Source: Reticulitermes lucifugus
Taxonomy: Eukaryota > Arthropoda > Insecta > Blattodea > Rhinotermitidae
Reading direction: 5' to 3'
Assembly: GCA_026260175.1 (NCBI GenBank)
Contig: JAKCWW010000171.1
Location: 120,946 to 145,053, forward strand
DNA length: 24,108 nucleotides
The notes under the pieces are model-generated. The model saw only the letters and a list, made by a program, of their open reading frames with translations, did no database searches and was not told the origin of the DNA. The translations under genes were made by a program, and so were the position numbers. Shown piece by piece: positions 8,370 to 19,461 of the stretch (position 1 is its first letter; the number at the start of each line of letters is the position of its first letter).

Positions 8370-8448
8370 CTCGTCGAGGTGTCCCAGTGGCCGTCATCAA
8401 CATATAAGCCGTTACGAACAGAGCTAACACAACCACAAAGTTTACCAT
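8370..8448 (-). CDS. Coding exon 1: signal peptide of a secreted cysteine-rich protein
   Basis: ATG at 8448-8446 sits in a good insect start context (CAACAAATGG). It encodes MVNFVVVLALFVTAYMLMT, then ATGTPRR. This is a classic signal peptide: short n-region, hydrophobic core at residues 3-20, and probable cleavage after Gly22. The exon ends at CGACGAG|GTAAGAT, a near-perfect donor, in phase 1. Joined to exon 2 (GG) it gives Gly27. The Arg-Arg at 25-26 could be a processing site, giving a mature chain beginning at Gly27. The coding part is 79 nt. Upstream, TGTGCATACAG ending at 8473 may be the acceptor of a leader intron, making the full exon 8370-8472. No promoter was identified. Confidence 0.72.
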
Positions 8449-8472
8449 TTGTTGAAATGTAGGAGCCGTATT

Positions 8473-8707
8473 CTGTATGCACATAGAATGACATGAACAT
8501 TAATTTCATGAGTGTAAATTTATGTGTTTTTTAATTCTTATTATAATATGAAAATTTAGTATGGAATACCTTAAATATTTAACTTGTGTATTATATGTAT
8601 AAATATATACTCTTATATCTAATGGGTAGGGTAACGGCACAATTGTTTCTGTGCGCGCGCTGGATAGAGACTGGAGGTATGGTTCCACGCATTCCTAACC
8701 TCGGCGC
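8473..8707. other. AT-rich upstream flank of exon 1
   Basis: Contains the possible leader-intron acceptor ending at 8473 (minus strand). Nothing else is supported. Confidence 0.35.
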
Positions 8708-8929
8708 TCAATAGCAGTGTGTCAAAGAGCCTCTGATACTGACGATTACATATTTTTTTTTTTTTAAAGAGAGTGCTTTATTACTACTTTCATTACATAC
8801 ATAACATGACAACGAACTGTAGGTAAGCTGTGCCATATACCAGCTGCTGTACTTCACACAATCTTCGGGAACTCCTCCCTGTCCGCACATGTGGCCACGA
8901 CAATCATAGCATAGTAAGAGTAGTGAAAA
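8708..8929 (-). other. Unassigned open frame with cysteine-rich start
   Basis: The minus strand is open from 8929 and reads CYDCRGHMCGQGGVPEDC and VKYSSWYMAQL, then SLSCYVCNESSN before an oligo-A run gives Lys codons. The first part is GC-richer than its flanks. The D-C-R-G-x-x-C start echoes S-C-R-G-F-R-C in exon 2, and CYVCN recalls the start of Ly6-type domains. No signal peptide or clear splice sites frame either. It could be chance or an unknown repeat. Confidence 0.2.
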
Positions 8930-9548
8930 TTATGAAAAGCTGAAAAAACACTACCTATGCTTACATATTATTTCTCTAATGTGGGTGTGAACAATTGTAC
9001 TTACACCTCCTGTAACACTCTTTGAGTCAGTATGTTTTATGAATGAATATTTCATAAATATGTGTATATACATACATAGGCCTATATGTAATATGCATAA
9101 TGCAAGCGAAATAAGAAATCTTTCGTACGATTGCATATATTTTAATGTACGAAAGTGTAAGCGGGTTAAAACATGTAATAGGATAACTGAAATATTGTGT
9201 GTGGTGTTGCATGATAAATAGGGGATACATGCAAAACAACCATACGTTTGGAATTTTAAAGTGGCAATGCATAAAACATTATTAACCAGAGTAACGCGCA
9301 GAGGCCACAAATATAACGTTGTACGAGCTCAGAGGTCATGTTACAATCCGCAATATCATTGTCACCGCGTCAGCAGTATTAATTAACCGCCATGTTAGCG
9401 CATATTTTGAAGAAAGTGCACGAAGCATGAGAAAAGGAACTCGCCAAGTGTTTATATTTATTTGTGCAGGAGATGCAGGCACGAGAACACAGGTAATAAT
9501 AAGTTGCATTTTTATTTGTGGTAAGTGATCTCTGTATAAATGAGGTGG
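8930..9548. other. AT-rich region, no supported gene
   Basis: Minus strand has a strong donor-like GGT|GTAAGTAC near 9002, a candidate end for an untranslated leader exon of the secreted-protein gene. On the plus strand, TTTATTTGTGCAG at 9470 and ACAG|GTAATA at 9492 bracket a 22-23-bp micro-exon-like piece. Neither is confirmed. Confidence 0.25.
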
Positions 9549-9905
9549 GGAAGGAAAATTCTGGGATAAATATATGGACCAACATATAAAAATGGTTACT
9601 GGAGAATAAAAATGGATTAAGAAATTTATAATGAAGTTAGACTCCTAGATATTTTAACTGTAACTAAAGTACGTTGATTGGAATGGCTTGGCCATATTGT
9701 AAGGTTGGATGGTGAAAGGTTGGTAAAGAAGTTACTGTAAGGCAAACCCGGAGGCGGAAGAAGAAAAGGAAGACCTAGATTAAGGTGGATGGATGACGTT
9801 GAATTGGTCTTGAGGAGTATGGGTGTAAAAATATGGAGAAAAAGAGCTTTGGACAGAGCAGAATGGGCATCTGTCGTGAGGAAAACCAAGGCCAAACTTG
9901 AATAA
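9549..9905 (+). pseudogene. LINE ORF2 C-terminal end, second LINE family
   Basis: One continuous frame without indels reads GRKILG, then stop (9567), IYGPTYKNGYWRIKMD, stop (9618), EIYNEVRLLDILTVTKVR, stop (9675), LEWLGHIVRLDGERLVKKLL, stop (9738), GKPGGGRRKGRPRLRWMDDV and RKRALDRAEWASVVRKTKAK to a natural TAA at 9903-9905. Four in-frame stops make it dead, but the frame is otherwise well kept, so the insertion is fairly young. GH-V-R-x-D, GRPRLRW-x-DD and ALDR-x-EWA are the usual tail signatures. GAAGGAGAAGAGG follows as a purine-rich tail. Confidence 0.88.
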
Positions 9906-11636
9906 GAAGGAGAAGAGGATTTCTGTATAGCAGCGATGTTAAGAATGATTGGAGCTGTATCTCCGCTCCCTTTTTTCTCCACAAGGCTAGCACAGGAACA
10001 ACTTTACCTGTACCAGTGATGGCATTTAAAGAAGCACCTGTCTTTATTGAAAAATGAATTATTTATACAATTCTAATTATATTATTCACCAATAAAAACA
10101 TCAATAGAACTTCAGTAATTCAGCCGAGTTTTTCTGCTTTTAAGGCCTTCAACGACTGGTCAGAGTGAGATGGATTAATATTTTCATTCACACTTTCACG
10201 AATTATTAATATAAGCAAAAAATCTTCGATATGACAAGTAAAGCGACATGTTGCATAACGCACATGAATTTAAATTTTATATCAAGCCGGTCGTTGGTTT
10301 TAATCTCATCAATAGAAGTACTTTGTTTACAATTAATTATTATGTACATCGAAACATTTTGTTAGCGCGGAATTCTGTATCATAAAATTCATTACCAGTT
10401 AAATAGAAATCATGTTCTGCATCACAAGTAAAGGTAACTTGCACTTTAAAAGATTCTGTTAATTTTAGTTGTGTTTCTTACCAAAGTAATAGGAATATAT
10501 CCTAACTGATCCTCGCTACACACTTCCTCTTAGCAACGAAACAAAGCCTTATCTACAGGCTAGGGCTTGAACTAACGATTTGTTCAATGCGGATGCAAGT
10601 CGTGGCTTATGACTGATTAATCAGTGCTTCTTGGAACATATTAGCACGTGAGCAAGGTCAGTATTGTTCGTGTTTATTAACATAAAATTGCAGTATATGA
10701 CGAATGCCAGAAGTTGCCTGCTGAGTAACAAATCACGAACAGAACACATCGCGAACTCTTTATATTTTTATTAGTATATTTGTTTACAATTATAGTACTT
10801 GAAAATAGAGGGTACGTAGAATAAATTTTTACAGGTACAGATATGTGTAATATAAAATTCTTCTATCTTCCACGTTTCGTTCATTTCTGTAGAGTTGTTC
10901 TTAAGAAGCAAAATAAGATTTATGCTTATATGTACCGTGATCTGTGCCCACCACCATTTCGTCACTAGGTAAATACCCCGCTTTGCAGAGCATGCGTGTT
11001 TCTTTAATTAGCACACGGCTCTGCCACCTGTATTAGCAACATCAAACAAAATGTCACATTGTGTTATATTTCAGCACGTTCACACAACCTTTATAGTCGC
11101 AATATATTGCTATATCAGTAGAGTTGTAATGCATACACGATATAGCTATATATAACATTAATTTTCCGCAACAAAGTGCAGAGTTAGAGCACTCCAAAAT
11201 TACATGATGTAAATACATTCATTTATTTGCCACTTATTTATTTGAATTTTACTTAGCCCTTTAAATCCTAGTGGTTTTTATAAGTACCGCCAAGGTTGAC
11301 ACCAAAATCTACTATAATATTTAATAAAACACCACTTGAGCATTATAGGGTTGTATTAATCTTTCCTTAATGTTTTTAGAGTGTTATGTTCGACTGAGGT
11401 GATGTTTTATTAATTATCTACGCAAGTTTTTGCAAAGTAAATATGAGCAATTTGAGACTAAAGACTGCATTTTATCCACACCGTGTACTTATGTGTTCAG
11501 TATAATGCTCACACTAAGCAGAGACCTGTTACTTGTGACATATTCGCCAATTTATCTTTCTAATTAAGTGCACCCTGTTCTTTGCGAGGTACGAAATGAA
11601 TTTTCGTGTGAACATATATATATATATATGTATGTT
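9906..11636. other. AT-rich region without a supported gene
   Basis: Only small items are seen: a 14-bp perfect palindrome ACTGATTAATCAGT at 10612-10625 and an (AT)n run at 11614-11629. Open frames here are short and low-complexity. Confidence 0.5.
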
Positions 11637-11985
11637 CGGGTAATCAAATTAAGAAGGAGATGGGCGGCCATGTAGTGTGTGTGAGGGAAAGGCGAGGTGT
11701 ATTCAGGATTTTGGTGGAGAAACTTGAGGGAAAGAGGCAATTTGGAAGACATAGGCAAGAAGGGAAGATAATATTAAAATGGATTTTCAAGAACTGGATT
11801 GGGGAAATGGACTGGATTGATGTGGCTCAGAATAGAGACAGATGGCGGGCTGTTGGGAATGCGGTAATGAACCTTTGTTCTCCACAAAATATGGGGAATT
11901 TCGTGATTATCTGAGGACCTGTTGGCTTCTCAAGAAGGACTCTGCCCTATGGAGTTCTATACGTCTGTCGTCAGACGGTTAATGT
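11637..11985 (+). pseudogene. LINE ORF2 C-terminal end and 3' UTR start
   Basis: VIKLRRRWAAM stands for the RRIRWAGHVARM block, with a frameshift before MGGHVV. Then come FRILVEKLEGKRQFGRHRQE, KIILKWIFKNWIGEMDWIDV, AQNRDRWRAVGNAVMNL and the natural-position stop TGA at 11912-11914. The following GPVGFSRRTLPYGVL is the conserved 3' flank of this family. Same family as 5225, 7855, 12108 and 19790. The insertion lies next to an (AT)n run. The element is 5'-truncated. Confidence 0.85.
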
Positions 11986-12107
11986 TGCTTTCGGAGCCTC
12001 GTTTTATATACTGCCCTTTGATGGAGTAAATACAGAATTAAAAAGGATGCTGAAGAGTCGTATTTCACGAGTACCTGCATGACTTTTACCGTCTGATTCA
12101 TATTAAC

Positions 12108-12410
12108 AGGATGGTAGCATCAGATGGACAGATGTATCACACATGGAAGGGCAAGAAGTGCATACACAATGTTTGTAGACAGCCTAGAGGGAAGAGAGTA
12201 ATTGGGGAGGTCTGGGAGTAGATAGGGAATAACATTAAAATGGAACTTACAGAAATATGATGAAAGGGTTGTTGATTGGATTTATCTGGCTTAGGATAGG
12301 ACGCACTGGCTGACTCTTGTGAACACGGTAATGAACATGCGGTTTATATAATATGTGGAGAAGTTTTTATAGTAGCTGTGTTAGCTTCTCAGGGATTTAG
12401 AGGAAGGAAG
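12108..12410 (+). pseudogene. LINE ORF2 C-terminal relic, same family, in tandem with the previous copy
   Basis: Decayed frames give [24 protein letters not shown], then stops and frameshifts over the AQDR-x-x-W region (CTTAGGATAGGACGCACTGG), HGNEHAV and LASQGF. It lies about 120 bp after the copy at 11637 in the same orientation and is clearly older. Confidence 0.65.
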
Positions 12411-13787
12411 CGATCGTGGCCTAATTTAATATACTACTCCAGGATTTGGTTGGGACTACTGAAAAAAACAGAAAAGATTTAGTCATTGTAGTAGGTGAAT
12501 AGATACATATGCTGACGTTTCATCTGTATTGTATTTTAAGTGCCTTAAACATTACGAATTAATTTACTTAGTAATTAATATTATGGATATAAAATTTGTT
12601 TTGCTTTTGTTGCTACCGGCAACGTGGACGTAAAATTAATTAACGTAACCGCAGCTTATTTGGAGATCCTTCATGTGATTTGATAATTGGTACCCATTAT
12701 GTGCACAGTGTGATTCAAAATTCTGTACTGCTTTGTTGATTTATTTGGTGAAAACAAATGCCAAAAAGAAGGTGTTCTGGGACTAATTCATGAAGTCTAT
12801 TTTTCTACTTCAAACACTTCCAGACGTACAAATCGTGTGACTTTATAACCCGGCATGAAATTCTGTTCAGCTCTTGGATTAATAGGCTCCGCTTGTGCGT
12901 CGACTCTCATAAGTTGGAGTCTTTGTGGATTCAAAATTTATTGATTGAAATTTTAAACATTATTATTATCAAATCTCTGAACGAACTTCTTGCTTAATAC
13001 AGAATTGTTTACATTAAATTTATTCTATACAATTTCAACGATTTGCAGCTTCGCCATGCTTGTAATTATATGGGTTTCTAAACAGTAATTCCTAACGCGT
13101 GTACGGGCATGTATGTGACCTGTCGCGTACGAAATTTCTTATGGCTAATTGCAATGGCTCATTAGTTACGGATAAATATATTTTTCAAGCAGAAACCATG
13201 CTTCTCTGTACGTTTTACCAAAGAATTATCTTAACTGAAGTACATTTATCCAAAATCTGCTGCCATATATAATTTTACCATTTATTTAAGGTGGCTCTGG
13301 TGTCTTCCTAACTTCGTAAGTCTCTGCATCCGCTACATTAATAACTATACATAATCCTTAGGTGGTATGTCACAACACAGAGTCCGTGTTAGTCATCTTG
13401 AAGTCGGCCGGTTCACAAGCAGAAAAAAGAAAACTGTGTCACACATGAAACACGTGCCCGCACACAGAGAATGCTCTCGTATATCAGCTTTTCCGAAAGG
13501 AAAGAGCATGAAGACATATTAAACACCAGTAAGGTGGTTGTCCTGTAAATAATGGCAAATTGGCCTAAGTAGGTATATAGAGGTACCCGAAACGGTTACA
13601 GTGTTTATATAAAATTGTACGTCTTTTATTATAGACTTATACAGGATGAAATTGTTTCGATTTAGAAAGTTCTACATAGAATGATTCCTTGTTAAAGAAA
13701 AAGGCGGAAAATATTATACAAGAGATGCCCTGAGACATTAGGTTCTTATACAACCTATATGTCACTGTCAAATGGTGCGAGGTATCA
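12411..13787. other. AT-rich region without a supported gene
   Basis: A strong minus-strand acceptor-like string (CTTTTCTGTTTTTTTCAG) ends near 12453, but all three frames after it close quickly. Nothing else seen. Confidence 0.45.
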
Positions 13788-14720
13788 AATAAGCAAACCG
13801 TGGGCGGTTCGTAGTTGCAAAAGGCTTTTGAAGAGGCCTCCTTTCATTGCAACGCAGATGACAGTGTAGCGCACGATATTCTCTCGAACACGCCTTAATA
13901 CACTGACGTCGTTCTTTTGTCGCAGCTGCCTAACTTCGGCCGCGATATCTTCAATAGTGATGGGAGAGACTGCGTAGGCGTTCACCATCAGATGCACCCA
14001 GAGGAAAAAGCATATCGGATTTAGATTCGGCGGCCGAAGAGACCTTACAATCAACCCTTTTACGCCCGATCCAGCTTCCTGGATATGTCGCTTTGAGCCA
14101 TTGCTTTCATTTTGCCCATTGTGTGCTGAAACTGATTCGTGCTGAAATCACATATTCTGCCTCCAGAACCCAGCCTCACAGTTTACAGAGAATTACGATA
14201 TCGTTGGTCCGCCTTTCAGGTGGCTGACACTGGCCCAAGACAAGTGTCCCCAACGATGCAAAACCAAACGTTGAAGCTCAGTGGACTTAAAACACACGCT
14301 CGCGGATATCATGAGGATTACGTTGTGCCCAGCTCTGCATGTTGTGGATGTTGAACGCTTCATATGTCCACAGAATGTTGTTTACGAAGAGCCCATCTGC
14401 AGTGTGTTCGTGTCGTAGCCATTCGCAGATCTGCAACCGCGGGGGACAGTCGTGTGGAATCTTGCGCACCGCCAGTAGAGGTTCCAATTACCGGCCGTGA
14501 AGTACTGCGAGGTCCGTTGATAGGGACAGTCTCAGTTCTGGAGCGTTATCACTGGAGATTCTGCACGGCTGTCTTTCCGCAATTGCGATTTCAGCACCGT
14601 CTTAGCTAGTGTCCGTAGAGTCCATGAGCGTCCTTGTGTCGTAGGCTTAGCACTTTACGTCTCACAGAGACGCTGCTCCAGTCGTCGAAACACATTAACG
14701 TTGTGATAACGTCAACCAGA
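13788..14720 (-). pseudogene. mariner/IS630-like DD-D transposase pseudogene
   Basis: Read on the minus strand, the remnant keeps an N-terminal helix-turn-helix-side block (EQRLCET), PPRLQICEWLRHEHTADGLF, ILWTYEAFNIHN, SWAQRNPHDIRER, FQHESVSAH, RPPNLNPICFFLWVHL and LRRVRENIVRYTVICVAM. In the family these are RLQFCEW, LWTDES, FQHDGAPAH and RSPDLTPLDFFLWGHL. The three acidic catalytic positions are Tyr (codon 14364-14362), Glu (14138-14136) and Cys (14012-14010). Several frameshifts and stops also break it. The frame at 14606-14926 may hold more of the N-terminus. I found no terminal inverted repeats. The family assignment is from motifs only. Confidence 0.8.
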
Positions 14721-14929
14721 ATAACGAAGCGCTCATTCCCGTACATGAGTCCCAGCTCGACTATTAGAGACACCGAGGATTTAGAGCATGTTGCCTCTTC
14801 GTCGTGCGTGTATTTCATGATCATTCGTTTACAGCTCAGCACTACTTCAGACTGTGCCTTTAGAACACCCAACAGCGTGTTATTGTTGTAACACGTGACA
14901 CACTGCTGAGATATGTGTTCCACCATTCG

Positions 14930-15526
14930 ACTGTGTCATGTGTGTCAATAGGTAGAGGTTTCCGCACTTAGGTTGTGTAATGTTTTGTACTTATATTTTA
15001 AAGCGGAATCATATTATGGAGGAGGAGGCTTGTAGAGAATTAATTGTATCCTGTATTTATACTAGTTTTGACATTAAATAGATAATTTTATTATCGTCTA
15101 GACAACATGTTGTGTGATGTAGATGGCAATAAGAAGTTTCGAAATATGGAGAAACTAATTTTAGTTTTGTTAATTTGCTGAGTACTTCTTGCATTAAATA
15201 AAGACATTGTGTATGCCCTGGCTTGTAATAAAATTATTTATTTAACACAAGAAGCAGTCGGTAAAGCGGATATAATGAAACTCAATTTCAGCATGTTTCA
15301 TAACTTCTAAGTCACTCGCCTGCAACATAAACACAAAAGACCGCGAAACAGCAGGTGTAAATACAGTACTGGTGTTCACTTTTGTCCAACCCTTAGTGTT
15401 TATGTTTGCGTACCAAACTACAGTTAATTTGTTAGTTAGTGGTAGAGGGGTGAGACTTTATCTTTGTGGAACTGCTGTCTGTAATGCGGTTATTGCCCAC
15501 CCACTGGGTGATTGATGAACGAACGT
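14930..15526. other. AT-rich region, no supported gene
   Basis: Nothing recognisable. Possibly includes the unplaced far end of the transposon. Confidence 0.45.
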
Positions 15527-15640
15527 GGTGTATTGCTGGAATGATACGGGAACAACGAAATTCTGGGAGAAAAACCAGTTCCAGTGCCACTTTGTCTACC
15601 ACAAATCCCACATGGACTGGCCTTAAAATAAACTCACAAT
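15527..15640 (-). mobile_element. SINE fragment, same central domain as 2709 and 5719 copies
   Basis: GAGAAAAACCAGTTCCAGTG, CCACTTTGTCTACCACAAAT and CCCACATGGACTGG at about 15568-15621 match the two full copies closely. The CTTAAAATAAACTC that follows is a worn B-box side. Head and tail are missing or too decayed to place. Confidence 0.7.
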
Positions 15641-15659
15641 TAGATACTTTTGGTTAGTA

Positions 15660-18600
15660 TTCGACTACAAGCCGTCATATTTGTGGCATGACGGGATAGC
15701 TAAGTTCACTAATGACGCACTTATTTAAACTCGCGTTGAATATATACGGGCTGTGCTGTGTCTGAATACAAATTGTCTCAACTTGTGTACATACCCGGAT
15801 GTTTCCTTTCTTAAAACGAAATTTTTCGCAATTCGAGATGAAAGTGACTGAATGGAATGTTAAAACAATTTCTGCTTATACTTCTAATAAGTTAGACGGC
15901 TTTGTTTTTATCGGAAATGAATTTTCAAGAATCAACTGATTAATACAATATCCAATTTGAATAACATTACCAGTTATTTAAATTTCCCGGTGTCGAAGAA
16001 AAGTTGATTAAATTGGATATCGATTGTGACGTTCGGAATGCAGAGCTAAAATTTTGCTTTGTGCTTAGCTTTCGTTAAGAGCAGACTAAAACTCGTGTTT
16101 ATAGCTTCATAAATGTTTATGATTTTCACGTATGCTGGATTATTTCCCAATCTAATATTAATTTCATACTGCACACAACACACTTGTACTAGCTAGCCGC
16201 GTAACAGTGTTGCAATATTAATTTAAAAACCAGTTTTTCTGTTATATTGTTAATAACGTACATAATACTTTTTTTGTTTACTACGCTTCCTGCTTTGCAC
16301 TTCTCATTTTTTGTGTGTTACAGGAACGAAGAGAAGTGGTATTGGAAATGATTTACTTCTGAATTTTATATTTCCTTTCCTAATATTTTATTAATAACGA
16401 CCGATCAATGTATGATTATAGTGTAATCTTTTAATCTCTTATCCATTATTTTCATAATTCCCGAATGGTCTATTCTTCTTTTAATTAATTTTCTCTTCAG
16501 AACAGTATATTTCTGAATCGTCTTTTGAACTTAGTGTACTAACTGGACCCCCCACTGAGTCTGGTATTCATTAAATAAAAACCAACAAGTATTGTGACTG
16601 CAGAATCATAAGTAATCCGAAAACCAAAAATAGGCTACGATCCTGAGATATTTCGCTCACGTTCGGACCTCCCAACTTATTTCACTATGATCCATTTTTA
16701 TGTTATTCTACAAGGTTTTCGAAGTTGACTTTTCCAGACTCCATCTCCCTTAAAATTCTGTATTTCCTGCTTTAGCCATGTACCCAGCTCATATATATCT
16801 CTTAGTTCTCACTAACGTAAAGTCACGTCTAATATTTCAAGAAGCGTCTCATTATGTAGGTTGAAATGTCATAAATTTCCTGTTTTCTTAATTTCTGTCT
16901 GGCCCAAATGCGTTTCTGAACACTTAGTTAGTACAACATGTTGATGTGAAGGGGATATATGCATGGCAACGGTACTCCACTGTTGGAAAATGACAGGATA
17001 CTGTGACACATGTTGCGAGTTTTGTAAATGAGATGATTCATGAAAATTCTAAGTTAGTAAATTTTTTAATTGTATTTAGCTTCTAGTAAGAGCGGAATGT
17101 TCGGTAGTCTGGTGTAGCAAGTTATACCGCGTAGCTTTAAAAGGACGCTCATTTTATGTAAATGCTACATATGAGGCCCTTAAGGCATCAGCCTCTCTGT
17201 AGCAGCGGAGGTAGTCTGTGTAGCTTCTGATGTACTTGTCTCACTGCATAATGAACACCTTGACGCAGAATACTTCTTACACAACCTAGAAGGCTAGTGC
17301 AGCGGCTGTATTGACTGCTGTCTTCCGTATTCCTCTTCAGTCCGCCCGGACAAATTCCGAGATTGTATGTCTCTTTCCTTCATTCAAACAAATGTTACCA
17401 GCATATAAGAAAGGTCAGTTATTATTTTGGATGTAATAAACGTAGCTCTTAGTTCATAAACTTTATACAAGACTAGACTTCAGCAAAATCCGCGGGACGC
17501 TGAAGGCACTAGGGGTTTTCTGGAACGCATTTCGGAAATTCCTGGTGTTAATCATTTCAGGTGCAGAAATTTTTCAGTTAAGACTTACAGACACTGAGCA
17601 AAATTTCAAATAGAACTTTCAGTTACCTGACATGGCTTTACTTTGATTTAACCAGCGTGTTTACAGGCTCTATGTGTCATGTCTAATAAAAGCAATAACC
17701 AGGCCAATAAATTTGATCACTTATTGCATATGTATGTATTTCTTGAAAATTTTAAAATTTTTTATGGGCGATGTACTTTTGTGTATAATTGTTGGGTTGT
17801 TCGATAGAAAAATTATCATTATAAATCTGGGAGAGGTATATAAAGGGCTGTAACAACTGGTAAGTAGGTCATGTCCCCGAGAAACGGAGCCAAACATCTG
17901 TAGCTTTCATCACAACCTTAACATAAATATGTAGGGTCTTGGACACGATCGTTCCGGTAAGACGTGTGTGTAGCAGGTAAACGGACCGTGCGTGTAGTCT
18001 ACATTTCTTTATAGTTCCTCCGAGCTTAACCCTTTTAAAGACTTAAATTTATCTGAACCAAGGGTGCACAACTCCTGGGCGAAAGGGCGCTCAGACGACT
18101 AAATTTTTTACGTGGCGCCTAATATGTTTGGGTTTTCAGTACGGAATTTCCTGCATGGCGCCCTTCTGCCGTTCAGAATTTTGAGGTGAATAATAGAATT
18201 TCTTAAAATTTGCGGATCCCTGATCTAAACGGTAACAAACAATTAGTTTTACCTCTGAGAGAAGAAACCTCGTCTTCTTTACAAGGACTAATCACTTAAT
18301 GAAAGTTAAGAATGTAATTGCTATTTGTTGTAATAAGCATACGAAACAAACATATAAAATGTGTGGGAAATAGAGACTTATCAAATGTTACATTAGGTGG
18401 TGCGTATATTTACCACTGAGCTTTAAATGGTTAATGTTATAATAAAATAGATCTGTGTTACTTTATCTCTTATTGACAACAGGAATAAATAATTTTGTGA
18501 AACACGCTGTAACAGCGCTACCGCAGCACACGTGTAATTAACAATCTGGTGTCGTTATACGAAACCACAGCCACCAGTCATACGTTCTGTATGCGGTTCT

Positions 18601-18755
18601 CGATCATGTCAGATATTGGATTTCACAGTCGCTGCTCTCGCAACACAATACGTACGTACATCAATAAATTCTAGCGTCTCTAAGCATAAAACGAAGGATG
18701 CAAAATTAGCTTCTCACAGCGGTATCAATGAAGATAAAATACTTTCGGGATATTT
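15660..18755. other. Long AT-rich region without a supported gene
   Basis: Plus-strand acceptor-like strings with good pyrimidine runs end at about 16321 (TTTTTTGTGTGTTACAG), 16500 (AATTTTCTCTTCAG) and 17340 (TATTCCTCTTCAG). Open frames of 12-31 codons follow each, two of them near AATAAA or TTATTAATAA. A TATATAAAG box is at 17837-17845. None is linked to a coding exon I can support, so this may be the intron-rich part of an unseen gene or plain intergenic DNA. Confidence 0.35.
17837..17845 (+). promoter_or_regulatory. TATA-box-like sequence
   Basis: TATATAAAGGGC is an excellent TATA match. TCATGT about 30 bp downstream is only a loose initiator, and no open frame follows. In AT-rich DNA chance matches are common. 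Confidence 0.2.
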
Positions 18756-18760
18756 GCGAT

Positions 18761-18995
18761 GTTACGCCATGTCGACTGGGAAATAGTTATCGACGTTTCG
18801 AAGGAGCGTAGTGCCTTCACCGTCAGGGTATATGAGTCCGAATATTCTTAGACTGATAAATCCTCACGACGGAGTCAGCTCCTCCGAAACTTCGGTAACT
18901 ATTTTCCAGTGGAAAGCGTAAAGATAACTCTGAAGATGGAGGTAACGCCCTCCTTCGAAACGTCGGTAATTTTATACCGCTCGATACGGCGTAAC
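18761..18995. mobile_element. Penelope-like terminal unit: inverted arms plus internal third copy
   Basis: The left arm (18761-18806, GTTACGCCATGTCGACTGGG ... CGACGTTTCGAAGGAG) is the inverted complement of the right arm (18949-18995), with roughly 80% identity by eye. Each arm carries a hammerhead-like core facing inwards: CTGACGG ... GAAAC on minus (18836-18795) and CTGAAGA ... GAAAC on plus (18930-18961). A third degenerate copy, CTGATAA ... GAAAC on plus, lies at 18853-18890 followed by TTCGGTAACTATTTTCCAGT. Penelope-like elements are known for direct or inverted terminal repeats with hammerhead motifs, which fits. No reverse transcriptase is present here. Confidence 0.55.
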
Positions 18996-19461
18996 ATCAC
19001 AGGAGATTCGAATCATGGTAAAGTGTATGAATCTGCATCGTGCACTATGAATTTGCTAGATGGCACAGATAAGAACAGTGTCACTTGAAGCTTTTCTCAG
19101 AATGGAAATACTCAATTTGTATGAGAATTTTTAAGACCACAGGAAACTTTTAACTGATTTCTTACATCTTCGTATTCTCGTGTCCTTATGTTTGTGTCCG
19201 TCTAATAAGTGCTGATTGAAGACTGATTTTCATAAAGAAAGTTATGAAGGTTGTGCCACTAAATGCTTCTCCAGCCATATAAGTTTCTAAATTATTACTG
19301 GTACTATCAGTAACACATTGAGATAGTGCACTGTTGGTCGGGGCGACACTAGCGCCACTGTTGAGAAACTGACAAACTGTCCTGACGATTTTTTTTTGGT
19401 AATATCATTTAAAGAAGATTGGAGAAGGACCACTACGTAAAGTAGTAGCAAAATATTCCAA

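Noticed and set aside
8708..8890. Ly6-type domain start (CYVCN)
   Set aside because: No signal peptide precedes it, and the frame runs into an oligo-A stretch with no further cysteines.
17837..17845. Functional core promoter
   Set aside because: The TATA match is good, but no initiator, exon or open frame supports it. Kept only as a low-confidence site.
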